A stretch of DNA of 64,000 nt, from the NCBI GenBank assembly GCA_023421245.1, contig JAEZTV010000006.1, positions 24,775 through 88,774 on the forward strand. Direction: 5' to 3'. Origin of the DNA: Bacillota bacterium (GTDB lineage Bacteria > Bacillota > Clostridia > Oscillospirales > Ruminococcaceae). The translations under genes and the position numbers were made by a program. Each line of letters begins with the position of its first letter. Position 1 is the first letter of the stretch. Below the pieces are notes generated by a model. The model searched no databases and was not told the DNA's origin. It saw only the letters and a list, made by a program, of their open reading frames with translations. Shown here one piece after another: positions 1 through 8,960 of the stretch.

Positions 1-2
1 CG

Positions 3-719
3 GTGTTTGCCAGTAAAAATGCGCGCCTTGCCTTTGCGCGCTCGTTTACCAATGCGTCTTATCTCCACCAGTTTCCCATCTGGCTTAAGAAGGCAGGGGC
101 GCTTGTGCCGCCGGTAATCACCACCGGCACGCAGCCATACCGGCAGTATGCGGGGCTTGATATTACACTCGATTATAACCCGCAAACCGCGCGCAGCCAT
201 CTGGACGCGGCGTTGGCAGAGCTTGAATTGACACGGCTTCCCGCTGTCACGATGCTATGCCCGCAGCAGGAGATCTTCAGTTTTTTAATGCAATACGTGC
301 AGCAAACATGGCAGGATGATTTGTCGGTGTTTGTTGGGCTTGAACGTAAAAATGCGGAGGAGATAGCAAGGCTTGTGAAAAGTGGTGTGTTTCAGGTTGC
401 CCTTATGCCCTTTCGCCCCGATTCCGACAGTGTCAGCGAGATGCTGTCACAGTTTGCATCAGATTCGCCGAAAAACATTACCGGCTATTCGAACGAGAAT
501 TACGATGCGCTGCTAAAAGCCGCCACCCTTGCCGATACGCAGGAGGAGGCGACCGATTATTTGGTCGAAGCGGAGCAGCTGTTGATTGAAGAAGGCGTCA
601 TCCTGCCGTTTGCTTACCAAACAAGCTTTTATGCCATCTCGAAGGATGCGCAGGATATTATAATCTCTCCCTTTGGCGGAGGGCTTTACTTTAAATTTGC
701 AACCATCGCTGCACAATAG
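3..719 (+). CDS. Extracellular solute-binding protein of ABC transporter, family 5 (C-terminal part)
   Basis: This is the 3' end of a peptide/nickel-type (OppA/DppA-like) substrate-binding lipoprotein of an ABC importer. The visible 238 residues resemble the C-terminal lobe of the family, with the motif YSNENYDALLKAA followed by a helix rich in acidic residues and a final segment with IISPFGG. Family members are usually about 500-600 residues, so the N-terminus with signal peptide and lipobox lies before the window. The GTG at position 3 is unlikely to be the true start. The transporter permease and ATPase genes are not downstream, so they would be upstream or elsewhere. Family assignment is fairly secure, the ligand is unknown. 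Confidence 0.75.
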   Translation: MFASKNARLAFARSFTNASYLHQFPIWLKKAGALVPPVITTGTQPYRQYAGLDITLDYNPQTARSHLDAALAELELTRLPAVTMLCPQQEIFSFLMQYVQQTWQDDLSVFVGLERKNAEEIARLVKSGVFQVALMPFRPDSDSVSEMLSQFASDSPKNITGYSNENYDALLKAATLADTQEEATDYLVEAEQLLIEEGVILPFAYQTSFYAISKDAQDIIISPFGGGLYFKFATIAAQ

Positions 720-836
720 GGGTATTGTTCCTATAAAGCCGGGCTTGCATTATTGCATTCCATACAAAAAGCGGACAGGATAGGGACGATTGGTTGCATA
801 AAGGCGCAAAAAAATGCCAAAACACCTTCAAAGCCC

Positions 837-865
837 TTGAAAACAGCGGTTGTTTGTACTACAAT
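837..865 (+). promoter_or_regulatory. Sigma-A type promoter of the pgk cluster
   Basis: TTGAAA (837-842) and TACAAT (860-865) are separated by exactly 17 bases, close to the housekeeping consensus. Transcription would begin near 872, about 80 bases before pgk. The rest of the 720-940 spacer shows no gene. Confidence 0.7.
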
Positions 866-952
866 ATAGTTCGGTTAGATTGTTTATAGTTTAACAACAA
901 TATCGGGTGTCGCATCATCGCCGGCACAATAGATGAAAGGATGACTTGCTAC

Positions 953-2164
953 ATGAGTCTGCTGAACAAAAAAACCGTTGACGACATTAATTTTGGCGGA
1001 AAACGCGTACTGGTGCGCTGCGACTTCAACGTACCTCTTAAGGAGGGTGTCATTACCAATGACAACCGCATTGTACAGGCATTGCCCACCATCAAAAAAC
1101 TGATTGCCGACGGCGCAAAGGTAATCCTCTGTTCCCATCTTGGCAAGCCCAAGAACGGCCCGGAGGAGAAGTTCTCTCTTGCACCCGTTGCACAGCGCCT
1201 TACTGAGCTGCTGGGCAAGAACGTTGTGTTTGCAAGCGACGACACCGTAGTAGGCGAGAATGCAAAGGCTGCGGTTGCCGCAATGCAGGACGGCGACGTT
1301 ATTCTTTTGCAGAACACCCGTTTCAGAAAAGAAGAAACCAAGAATATTGCCGACTTTAGCCGTGACCTTGCCTCGCTTTGCGATGCATATGTAAACGATG
1401 CGTTTGGTTCCGCGCACAGGGCGCACTGCTCGACTGCAGGCGTTACCGAGTTTATCAAAGAAACCGCAGTAGGCTACCTCATGGGCAAGGAGATCGACTT
1501 TCTCGGCAATGCGGTAGAAAACCCAAAACGCCCGTTTGTCGCTATCCTGGGCGGAGCGAAGGTTGCGGATAAGCTCGCTGTTATTGAGAACCTGCTTAAT
1601 AAGGTAGATGTGCTTATTATCGGCGGCGGTATGGCGTACACGTTCCTCAAGGCAAAGGGCCTTTCGGTTGGACAGTCGCTGGTGGATGAAGAGAAGGTTG
1701 CTTACTGCAAGGATATGCTCAAAAAGGCGGAGGAAAAAGGTGTGAAGCTGCTCCTGCCGATAGATACCAAGGCGGTAACCGCGTTCCCCGACCCCATCGA
1801 CGCGAAGGTTGAGTACATTGTTACAAACGGCGACGGCATTCCCGCCGGCCTGATGGGACTTGACATCGGCCCCGATACCGAGCGGCTGTTTGCAGATGCC
1901 GTGAAGGATGCAAAGACAGTTGTGTGGAACGGCCCGATGGGCGTGTTTGAAAACCCCGTGCTCGCAAGCGGAACCAAAGCGGTTGCGCGGGCTTTGGCCA
2001 ACACCAGTGCCACCACCATTATCGGCGGCGGCGACAGTGCGGCGGCAATCATCCAGTTTGGCTTTGCCGATAAGGTCAGCCATATTTCTACCGGCGGCGG
2101 CGCTTCGCTTGAGTACCTGGAGGGTAAGGTTCTGCCCGGCATTGATGTTATTGCAGATCGATAA
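953..2164 (+). CDS. pgk: Phosphoglycerate kinase
   Basis: Cytosolic glycolytic enzyme that transfers phosphate from 1,3-bisphosphoglycerate to ADP. The protein has the N-terminal substrate-binding motif RCDFNVPL, the HLGKPKNG loop, GGAKVADK in mid-protein, and the C-terminal nucleotide loop GGGDSAAA. From the ATG at 953 it has 403 residues, normal for the family (about 390-400). An upstream in-frame ATG at 941 lies only two bases after the GAAAGG sequence, so 953 is the better start. It is the first gene of a same-strand cluster with tpiA and gpmI, driven by a good promoter at 837-865. A short hairpin follows the gene and could lower read-through. Confidence 0.97.
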   Translation: MSLLNKKTVDDINFGGKRVLVRCDFNVPLKEGVITNDNRIVQALPTIKKLIADGAKVILCSHLGKPKNGPEEKFSLAPVAQRLTELLGKNVVFASDDTVVGENAKAAVAAMQDGDVILLQNTRFRKEETKNIADFSRDLASLCDAYVNDAFGSAHRAHCSTAGVTEFIKETAVGYLMGKEIDFLGNAVENPKRPFVAILGGAKVADKLAVIENLLNKVDVLIIGGGMAYTFLKAKGLSVGQSLVDEEKVAYCKDMLKKAEEKGVKLLLPIDTKAVTAFPDPIDAKVEYIVTNGDGIPAGLMGLDIGPDTERLFADAVKDAKTVVWNGPMGVFENPVLASGTKAVARALANTSATTIIGGGDSAAAIIQFGFADKVSHISTGGGASLEYLEGKVLPGIDVIADR

Positions 2165-2180
2165 GACATAATTTGATATA

Positions 2181-2206
2181 GGGCAGGCGGTATGCCTGCC
2201 CTTGTT
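2181..2206 (+). terminator. Hairpin after pgk, weak terminator or attenuator
   Basis: GGGCAGGC (2181-2188) pairs perfectly with GCCTGCCC (2194-2201) around a five-base loop, followed by TTGTTT. The short T tract suggests partial termination between pgk and the downstream acyltransferase and tpiA genes. Confidence 0.5.
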
Positions 2207-2240
2207 TCAATCTATATTGCGACATCGGAGGAGAGATTCA

Positions 2241-3341
2241 ATGAGGCGGCATTATATTGATAATCTGCGTACCTTTGCAGTCCTTATGCTTTTTGCCTAC
2301 CACGCTGCAATGATATTCAATTCATTTGAATCATTCTATATCCATGTAAGGCCGGTCGGGGCGATGAATATGTTTATCACACTCGCATGGCCGTTTTATA
2401 TGCCGCTGTTGTTTGCTCTGGCCGGCATATCAAGTGCCTATGCGCTTGCAAAACGAAATGCGCGGCAATATGTAGCCGAGCGGGTGCGCAGATTGCTGAT
2501 TCCATTGCTGTCGGGCATATTGCTGCTCGTACCAATGCAGACATATTTTGCCGAGCGGTATCATAACGGCTACACCGGCGGCTATTTTGCACAGTATATT
2601 TTGTTTTTTACAAAGCCCACCGATTTGACGGGCTATCACGGCGGGTTTACACCGGGGCAGTTGTGGTTTGTTTTATATCTGATTGTAATCTCGTTACTTG
2701 CGCTGCCGCCGATGCTCTGGTACAATAATCGGGGTACTTCGATTGATGCTTCAAAGCTTACCCTTCCGGTGCTTTTGCCAATGTTTGTTTTGCCGCTTGT
2801 TTTGTCGCCGGTCCTTAATATCGGCGGTAAAGGTGTGGGGGAATATTTTGCCTACTTTATGCTTGGGTTTTTGCTGCTCTGCCGCGATGAGATTGTTGAC
2901 CGCCTACGCAGGCACCGATGGCTGCTCATAGCGCTTGCGGCACTGCTTCTTACCGTAAACGCCCTGCTTTATTCTCGCCTAGACGGTAGCCTGTCCCTTA
3001 TTACCGACATGCTCAGCCGTGCGGCGGGTTGGACAGCGGTGCTTGCATTGCTCGGGGCAGGCAGACAATGGCTCGATTTTACAAACCGGGGCCTTACCTA
3101 CCTTACAAAGGCATCGTTTCCCATCTATGTATTTCACCAATCATGGCTGGTGGCGGCGGCATACTATGTATGCAGGGCGACCGATAGCACACCCGTGATT
3201 TTTATACTCACCATTGTCATAAGCCTTGTGCTTACCATTGCTTCTTATGAGGTTGTTAAACGCTTTCGCGTCACCCGATGGATGTTCGGGTTGGAAGGCG
3301 CTAAAAAAGTATCAAATAAAAAAGGAGAAATTACACTATGA
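2241..3341 (+). CDS. Membrane acyltransferase, acyltransferase-3 family
   Basis: Integral membrane protein of about 366 residues with roughly ten hydrophobic segments. It belongs to the acyltransferase-3 (OafA/OatA-like) family, which moves acetyl or other acyl groups onto sugars or lipids at the cell surface. The N-terminus DNLRTFAVLMLFAYH contains the family Arg-x10-His pair. The start at 2241 is preceded by GGAGGAG. The C-terminal tail is lysine-rich. The stop overlaps the tpiA start (ATGA at 3338-3341), so the two genes are translationally coupled. Such a gene inside a glycolytic cluster is unusual. The acceptor cannot be read from the sequence. Confidence 0.85.
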   Translation: MRRHYIDNLRTFAVLMLFAYHAAMIFNSFESFYIHVRPVGAMNMFITLAWPFYMPLLFALAGISSAYALAKRNARQYVAERVRRLLIPLLSGILLLVPMQTYFAERYHNGYTGGYFAQYILFFTKPTDLTGYHGGFTPGQLWFVLYLIVISLLALPPMLWYNNRGTSIDASKLTLPVLLPMFVLPLVLSPVLNIGGKGVGEYFAYFMLGFLLLCRDEIVDRLRRHRWLLIALAALLLTVNALLYSRLDGSLSLITDMLSRAAGWTAVLALLGAGRQWLDFTNRGLTYLTKASFPIYVFHQSWLVAAAYYVCRATDSTPVIFILTIVISLVLTIASYEVVKRFRVTRWMFGLEGAKKVSNKKGEITL

Positions 3342-4105
3342 ACCCTTCACTTCGTAAAACCGTTATCGCAGGAAATTGGAAGATGAATAAAACCCGTGCC
3401 GAGGCAAAGACATTGCTTGCCGAAATTGTGCCGGTTGCAAAGGACGCTGTATGCGACGTGGTTGTATGCGTGCCCTATACGAATCTTGAAACCGCGCTGG
3501 AGGCAACAAGTGGCACCAACGTCAAGGTCGGCGCGCAGAACTGCCACTGGGCAAAAAGCGGCGCGTTCACCGCAGAGATCTCCGCCGATATGCTGGCAGA
3601 GATGGGTGTCGGCTACGTTATCATCGGTCACTCAGAGCGCCGCCAGTATTTTGGCGAGACCGACGTAACCGTCAATGCCCGCGTGCGCGCGGCACTGGAT
3701 GCGGGGTTAACCGTAATCCTGTGTGTGGGCGAACTGCTCGAGCAACGTGAACAGGGCATTACAAGCGAAGTGGTAGCGCTCCAGACCAAGATTGCACTGG
3801 GCGGCGTAAGTGAGCAGGAGCTTGCAAAGATTATCATCGCCTACGAGCCTGTATGGGCAATTGGTACCGGAAAAACCGCGACCGCCGAGCAGGCAAACGA
3901 GGTATGCCGCATCATCCGCGAGGTTGTTGCTTCACTTTACAGCAAAAATGCTGCAAACGCGCTTACCATCCAGTACGGCGGCTCAATGAACGCGGCAAAC
4001 GCAAAGGAACTGCTGGGTATGCAGGACGTGGACGGCGGTCTGATCGGCGGCGCATCACTCAAAGCCGCGGATTTTGGCGCTATTATCGCTGCCGCAAAGC
4101 AGTAA
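3338..4105 (+). CDS. tpiA: Triosephosphate isomerase
   Basis: Cytosolic TIM-barrel enzyme that interconverts dihydroxyacetone phosphate and glyceraldehyde 3-phosphate. Visible motifs are the substrate lysine in GNWKMNK near the N-terminus, the catalytic histidine in GHSERRQ, the catalytic glutamate loop AYEPVWAIGTGK, and the phosphate-binding YGGSMNAAN. The length of 255 residues is typical. AAAGGAG precedes the ATG, which overlaps the stop of the upstream acyltransferase by four bases. Confidence 0.97.
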   Translation: MNPSLRKTVIAGNWKMNKTRAEAKTLLAEIVPVAKDAVCDVVVCVPYTNLETALEATSGTNVKVGAQNCHWAKSGAFTAEISADMLAEMGVGYVIIGHSERRQYFGETDVTVNARVRAALDAGLTVILCVGELLEQREQGITSEVVALQTKIALGGVSEQELAKIIIAYEPVWAIGTGKTATAEQANEVCRIIREVVASLYSKNAANALTIQYGGSMNAANAKELLGMQDVDGGLIGGASLKAADFGAIIAAAKQ

Positions 4106-4190
4106 TACGATACATTGCTAGACAACACGGCCGGTGCGCCGTTAGGCTGCTGCTTACGATAGTCCGGCATACACGAAAGGGATGAAGCAT

Positions 4191-5708
4191 ATGAAAAAAC
4201 CATTGGCTTTAATAATACTTGACGGCTTTGGCATTAATAACAGTGACTACGGCAACGCAATCCATGCGGCGAAGAAGCCATATATTGATAAACTGTTTGC
4301 ACAAAACCCCGTCACCCAGATCGGCGCATCCGGTATGGACGTCGGTCTGCCGGACGGTCAGATGGGTAACAGCGAGGTGGGGCACACCAACATCGGCGCG
4401 GGGCGCATCGTATACCAGGAGCTGACCCGCATCACCAAATCGATTGCGGATGGTGACTTTTTTGAAAACGAGGCGCTTATTGCCGCGTGTGAAAACTGCA
4501 AAAAGAACGGCTCGGCACTGCACCTGATCGGCCTGGTATCGGATGGCGGCGTGCACAGCCACAACACCCATCTGTACGGGCTGCTTGAGCTTGCAAAGCG
4601 TCAGGGTGTAAAGGATGTATATGTGCACTGCCTTACCGACGGCCGTGATGTACCGCCAAACTCCGGTGCACAGTTTATCAACGAGCTGGAAGCGGAGATG
4701 GCGCGCATTGGCACCGGCAAGATTGCCACCATCATCGGCCGCTACTACGGTATGGATCGTGACAACCGCTGGGAGCGCGTAGAAAAGGCATATGCAGCGA
4801 TTGCATACGGCGAGGGCGTCCGAAACGCAAGTGCCGTGGATGCCGTCAACCGTTCGTATGCTGATGGTATCACCGACGAATTCATCGTTCCCGTTGTGGT
4901 TGCACAGGGCGCGCAGCTCAAAAGCGAGGATAGCGTTATCTTCTTTAACTTCCGCCCCGACCGCGCACGCGAGATTGCAAGAACCATCGTTGACCCCGAT
5001 TTTACAGGGTTTGAGCGTAAAACCGGCTTTCTCAAGCCGTATTTTGTGTGCATGACCCAATACGATAAGACAATGCCAAACGTAACGGTTGCGTTTCATC
5101 CGCAGTCGCTTGCGAACACCCTTGGTGAGTACCTTTCGCAAAACGGCATCTCGCAGCTGCGCATTGCCGAAACCGAGAAATACCCGCACGTCACCTTTTT
5201 CTTTAACGGCGGCGTTGAAACGGTGTACGAGGGCGAAAACCGCGTGCTGATTCCTTCCCCCAAGGTGGCAACCTACGATATGCAGCCCGAAATGAGCGCA
5301 TACCTTGTTGCGGATGCCGCCGTCGAGCGCATTGAAAAAGAGCTGGATGACGTCATCATCCTAAACTTCGCAAACTGCGATATGGTTGGGCATACCGGTA
5401 TATTTGATGCCGCGGTTGCCGCGGTGCAGACAGTCAACACTTGTCTTGAGCGGGTGGTGGAGGCAATTCTTGCAAAGGGCGGCATCGCGCTTATTACCGC
5501 CGACCATGGCAACGCCGACCAGATGTATGAGCCGGACGGTTCGCCGTTTACCGCGCACACCACCAATCCCGTGCCGTTTGCGGTGGTGGGACTGGATTGC
5601 AAACTACGTACCGGCGGCAAACTGTGTGACATCGCACCCACCATGCTTGAGCTTTTGGGCCTTGCAGCACCCGCGGAGATGACCGGCGTTTCGCTGATTG
5701 AAAAATAG
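4191..5708 (+). CDS. gpmI: 2,3-bisphosphoglycerate-independent phosphoglycerate mutase
   Basis: Manganese-dependent glycolytic enzyme of the alkaline phosphatase superfamily that converts 3-phosphoglycerate to 2-phosphoglycerate. Motifs in order are ILDGFG at the N-terminus, the catalytic serine in GQMGNSEVGH, SDGGVHSH, DGRDVPP, MVGHTG and ADHGNAD, which supply the metal ligands. The length of 505 residues is normal. An in-frame ATG at 4182 lies one base after the GAAAGGG ribosome binding site, so 4191, ten bases away, is the likelier start. It is the last gene of the pgk-tpiA-gpmI cluster and is followed by a terminator. No enolase gene follows. Confidence 0.96.
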   Translation: MKKPLALIILDGFGINNSDYGNAIHAAKKPYIDKLFAQNPVTQIGASGMDVGLPDGQMGNSEVGHTNIGAGRIVYQELTRITKSIADGDFFENEALIAACENCKKNGSALHLIGLVSDGGVHSHNTHLYGLLELAKRQGVKDVYVHCLTDGRDVPPNSGAQFINELEAEMARIGTGKIATIIGRYYGMDRDNRWERVEKAYAAIAYGEGVRNASAVDAVNRSYADGITDEFIVPVVVAQGAQLKSEDSVIFFNFRPDRAREIARTIVDPDFTGFERKTGFLKPYFVCMTQYDKTMPNVTVAFHPQSLANTLGEYLSQNGISQLRIAETEKYPHVTFFFNGGVETVYEGENRVLIPSPKVATYDMQPEMSAYLVADAAVERIEKELDDVIILNFANCDMVGHTGIFDAAVAAVQTVNTCLERVVEAILAKGGIALITADHGNADQMYEPDGSPFTAHTTNPVPFAVVGLDCKLRTGGKLCDIAPTMLELLGLAAPAEMTGVSLIEK

Positions 5709-5762
5709 CCGCCAGTGGGTCCTTGCGCGTGGGTATATTCAAACCGTGCTGCGTATATAATA

Positions 5763-5808
5763 ATACCGAGCCGCTATACAATACAGGCGGGTCGGTATTT
5801 TTGTTTTT
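5763..5808 (+). terminator. Intrinsic terminator after gpmI
   Basis: The arms at 5763-5774 and 5787-5798 (ATACCGAGCCGC / GCGGGTCGGTAT, one mismatch) are followed by a T-rich run, TTTTTGTTTTT. Confidence 0.8.
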
Positions 5809-5967
5809 GGGTCAAGACAAAAGCTGATATTTGAACATTATGATAATTTTGGGCGATATCCCGCGTGTGCCCTTGAAAATGCGCCACGATAACGGTATAA
5901 TGAGTACAAGTTCAGCAAAAATAAGACAGAGATGAACACTAAAATCAGACAGATGGAGGGAAAACAT

Positions 5968-6186
5968 ATGAAGAGCAGTTCCATTTTTGCAATCATCGGT
6001 TTCATTGTAGTTCTTGCGGGTATCGCGGCTGCCGTATATTATTTCTTTAACAAAAAGGGCGGGTTTTGCTGCTGCTCAGACGAGGATGAAGACATCATCA
6101 TCGTAGACAGCACCGATGACCTTGGCGACTTCACCGATGTAAGCGACTCCATCCCCGATACCGAGTCAGATTCGGATGTGCAATAA
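5968..6186 (+). CDS. Small single-span membrane protein with acidic tail, function unknown
   Basis: I do not recognise this 72-residue protein. It begins with a short polar stretch and one strong membrane helix (about residues 5-27, IFAIIGFIVVLAGIAA). Next come a basic KKGG turn, a cysteine cluster GFCCCS, and a tail very rich in aspartate and glutamate, including DEDEDIIIVDS. The basic residues after the helix suggest that the acidic tail is cytoplasmic. The start at 5968 is supported by GGAGGG seven bases upstream; an in-frame ATG at 5932 has no such signal. It stands alone between gpmI and hflX. The cysteine triplet could be acylated or bind metal, but this is only a suggestion. Confidence 0.65.
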   Translation: MKSSSIFAIIGFIVVLAGIAAAVYYFFNKKGGFCCCSDEDEDIIIVDSTDDLGDFTDVSDSIPDTESDSDVQ

Positions 6187-6217
6187 CCTAATTGCGCGCT
6201 CCTTTTTCGGAGTAACA

Positions 6218-6270
6218 CGGCTGTGATATTCCCTTACTTACGGTGGGGGGATATGGCAGCCGTTTGTGTT
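6218..6270 (+). terminator. Probable terminator after the small membrane protein
   Basis: CGGCTG (6218-6223) pairs with CAGCCG (6257-6262). The inner arms TATTCCC and GGGGATAT pair imperfectly, and TTTGTGTTT follows. Moderate support. Confidence 0.45.
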
Positions 6271-6431
6271 TACACAATTTCGGGTTTTATGAGGGTGGGC
6301 TTTATCGACACCGCTCACCCCGCTGCTTTGCAGCAAAACAGCGGTGAAGCTGCAAAAACAGTTTTACAACAATACCGAAAATTCTTATGGCTTTCTGATT
6401 CCAGATAGCCGGAAAGGCAAAGACACAACAT

Positions 6432-7676
6432 ATGTATGAAAATATAGAAAAACCCCAGCGCGCGGCCCTTGCGGCGATTGATACCGGAGAATATGATGTG
6501 GAGGTTTCGATTGCCGAGCTTGCGGAGCTTACCCATACCGCGGGCGCCGAGGTGCTTGTAAGCATTGTGCAAAAACGCGATGCCCCTGATAAGGCATCCT
6601 GCATGGGTACCGGCAGGCTTAAAGAGCTTGCCGACTTTTGCAAGGAAAACGAAGCCGACCTTGTTATTTTTGATTGTGAGCTTTCCGCCACCCAGATTCG
6701 CAACATTGAGAAGATTGTGTGCGTCAGGGTCATCGACCGCACCATGCTCATTCTGGACATCTTCGCCATGCGGGCCATTTCGAGCGAGGGCAAACTGCAG
6801 GTGGAGCTTGCACAGCTCCGCTACCGGCTGCCGCGTCTTGCAGGCCTTGGCACCGAGCTTTCGCGCCTTGGCGGCGGTATTGGTACACGCGGCCCGGGTG
6901 AAACCAAGCTCGAAACCGACCGCCGTCACATCCGCAGGCGCATTACGTCGCTTGAGCAGGAGCTTGAGGAGCTTGCACGCAAGCGGCAGGATCTGCGGCG
7001 GCGCAGAAAAAAGAACGGTGTACTCACCGCCGCGATTGTCGGCTATACCAACGTGGGTAAATCCACTCTGCTCAACACCCTGACCGATGCGGGGGTGCTG
7101 GCGGAGGATAAGCTGTTTGCAACACTTGACCCCACGGCGCGTGCCCTGAAGCTGCCCGATGGCAGAACGGTGGTACTGATTGATACCGTTGGGCTGATTC
7201 GCCGGCTGCCGCATATGCTGGTGAAGGCATTTCACTCCACGCTTGAGGAGGCTGCGGGCGCGGATGTCATCCTCAATGTATGTGACATCACAAGCGATGA
7301 GGCATATACCCAGCTGGAGGTGACAAAGGAGCTGCTCAGCGAGCTGGGTGCATCCGATATCCCCATCCTCACGGTGTGCAACAAGTGCGATGTGCAGTAT
7401 GACGAGCTGCCGCCGCCGCAAAACGGGCGGGTATATATCTCCGCCCAAACAGGGCAGGGGCTCGATGTACTGTTGACGGAGCTTGCCAAAGCGCTCAAGG
7501 AAACAACCCGCCGCATGGCGATTGTTCTGCCTTACACCGAGGCATCACTTGCCGCACAGGTACGCAGCGAGGGTAAGCTGCTGGAGGAACGGTATATCGA
7601 AGACGGATTGTTTTTGGATGCGATTATTGATACCGAAACAAGGCTGTACCGAACACTTGCCCAGTATGAGCAGTAA
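6432..7676 (+). CDS. hflX: Ribosome-associated GTPase HflX
   Basis: HflX-type GTPase, which in other bacteria binds the 50S subunit and rescues or dissociates stalled ribosomes. The N-terminal HflX domain (residues 1-150) includes the glycine-rich GTRGPGETKLETDRR segment, followed by a basic coiled coil (about 165-195). The G domain has GYTNVGKST (204-212), DTVGLIRRLP and NKCD. At 414 residues it is of usual size. The ribosome binding site (GAAAGG) is about 15 bases from the ATG, so translation may be weak. Upstream and downstream genes are not obviously linked in function. Confidence 0.95.
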   Translation: MYENIEKPQRAALAAIDTGEYDVEVSIAELAELTHTAGAEVLVSIVQKRDAPDKASCMGTGRLKELADFCKENEADLVIFDCELSATQIRNIEKIVCVRVIDRTMLILDIFAMRAISSEGKLQVELAQLRYRLPRLAGLGTELSRLGGGIGTRGPGETKLETDRRHIRRRITSLEQELEELARKRQDLRRRRKKNGVLTAAIVGYTNVGKSTLLNTLTDAGVLAEDKLFATLDPTARALKLPDGRTVVLIDTVGLIRRLPHMLVKAFHSTLEEAAGADVILNVCDITSDEAYTQLEVTKELLSELGASDIPILTVCNKCDVQYDELPPPQNGRVYISAQTGQGLDVLLTELAKALKETTRRMAIVLPYTEASLAAQVRSEGKLLEERYIEDGLFLDAIIDTETRLYRTLAQYEQ

Positions 7677-7735
7677 AGTACAGGCGATGCCTGATAGTGG
7701 ACTCGGGTGACTTTTTAAGCAAAGGGGAGCTAGTC

Positions 7736-8245
7736 ATGTTAAACACCATCCTGTCGCGTAGAAGCATTAGAAAATATACCGCCCAACCGGTGCCGGTCGA
7801 GATGATTGAGCAGATTCTTCGCGCCGGTATGGCAGCGCCCTCCGCACGTAATGAGCAACCATGGCATTTTGTTGTGGTAACCGAGCGTGATCGCTTAGCG
7901 AATGTTGCGGCCGTGCATCCTTATGCCCAGATGCTGCGCGAGGCGTCGTTTGCCGTTGTGGTATGCGGAGATACGTCACGGGAAACCGTAAAGGAATACT
8001 GGGTGCAGGATTGTTCCGCCGCAACCCAGAACATGCTGCTTGCGGCCCATGCGTTGGGGCTTGGCGGGGTATGGCTGGGCGTTTATCCGCGCCCGGAGCG
8101 GATAGAACCCATTAAAACGCTGTTCGGCCTGCCCGAGAGGGTAATGCCGCTATGCGTCCTGTCATTTGGATACCCGGATGAGAAAAAGCCGCCCGCCGAC
8201 CGTTATGATTCCGGGCGCGTGCATAATAACCACTGGGATACCTGA
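7736..8245 (+). CDS. Nitroreductase family FMN-dependent oxidoreductase
   Basis: Small flavin oxidoreductase of 169 residues. Its N-terminal SRRSIRKYTAQPVP contributes the FMN-phosphate-binding arginines of the nitroreductase fold. Other family features are RAGMAAPSARNEQPWHF and, in the C-terminal half, LGLGGVWLGVYP with the KKPPADRYD ending. These proteins reduce nitro compounds or quinones with NAD(P)H; the natural substrate is unknown. The start at 7736 follows AAAGGGGAG. A strong terminator follows, so it ends its transcription unit. Confidence 0.88.
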   Translation: MLNTILSRRSIRKYTAQPVPVEMIEQILRAGMAAPSARNEQPWHFVVVTERDRLANVAAVHPYAQMLREASFAVVVCGDTSRETVKEYWVQDCSAATQNMLLAAHALGLGGVWLGVYPRPERIEPIKTLFGLPERVMPLCVLSFGYPDEKKPPADRYDSGRVHNNHWDT

Positions 8246-8263
8246 CGGCCGGAATTAAGCATA

Positions 8264-8960
8264 GAACCAAAGCGCACTCGTTTGTTGAGTGCGCTTCTTT
8301 TTTTACCGATAGATAGACAATGGTAAATATGGCTGTGATCAGTAATATGAAAACGCACTCTAGCCGCTTACGCATGACACGCATGTGAAGAACGATAAAA
8401 TGATGGGTATGCAGCGCGTAGGGGCGGATATCAGTCGACCGCCTATACATACTGCTGATAAGTTATAGACCAAAGCATAGTATCTCGTGCCCTGACTGCA
8501 AAACCCAGCGGTTCGTAGCACAGAAATAACTCGAAGTGCACCCCGTGTGTGGAGTGCGCTTCTTTTTCGCCTATATAGATTATAATCGATACAAATACGA
8601 TATGCAGTACGAATCCGCAATTGGGGCAGTTTACATATAGTGAGACATGTTGATAACGATAAAACGTTGTACGTGCAGCGTGTAGGGGCGGATATCAGTT
8701 GCCTGCTGCTGCCAGATTATAGACCAAAGAGTGTATCCTGGGGTCTGGCTGCAAAATCCAGCGGTTCGTAGCACAGATATAACTCAAAGCGCACCCCGTG
8801 TGTGGAGTGCGCCCCTTTTTTGCCTATACATAGACTATAATCGATACAAATACGATATGCAGTACGAATCCGCAGTTTGGACAGTTTACATATAGCGCGG
8901 CATGTTAATAACGATAAAACGTTGTTCGAGCAGCGCGAAGGGCGGTTATCAATTGTACGC
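8264..8960. repeat. Three degenerate tandem copies of a ~255-264 bp intergenic unit
   Basis: Three landmarks recur in the same order. The first is a hairpin of the type GCGCACYCC...GGAGTGCGC, at about 8270, 8534 and 8787. The second is CGATAAAA, at 8393, 8657 and 8912. The third is a GGGCGGATATCAGT-like segment, at about 8422, 8686 and 8939. Copies two and three also share GTTCGTAGCACAGA upstream of the hairpin and ATCGATACAAATACGATATG downstream of it. The period is 264 then 255 bases. Copy one is the most divergent and its hairpin serves as the nitroreductase terminator. No open frame with a credible start is conserved between copies. Confidence 0.85.
8270..8304 (+). terminator. Intrinsic terminator after the nitroreductase gene
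   Basis: AAGCGCACTC (8270-8279) pairs with GAGTGCGCTT (8287-8296), followed by a T tract. It is also the first of three related hairpins in the following repeat array. Confidence 0.85.

Noticed and set aside
884..2083. Long open frame on the minus strand opposite pgk
   Set aside because: It mirrors the coding frame of pgk, has no ribosome binding site and no recognisable domain.
4209..5189. Long open frame on the minus strand opposite gpmI
   Set aside because: Antisense shadow of gpmI with composition and residue use unlike a real protein.
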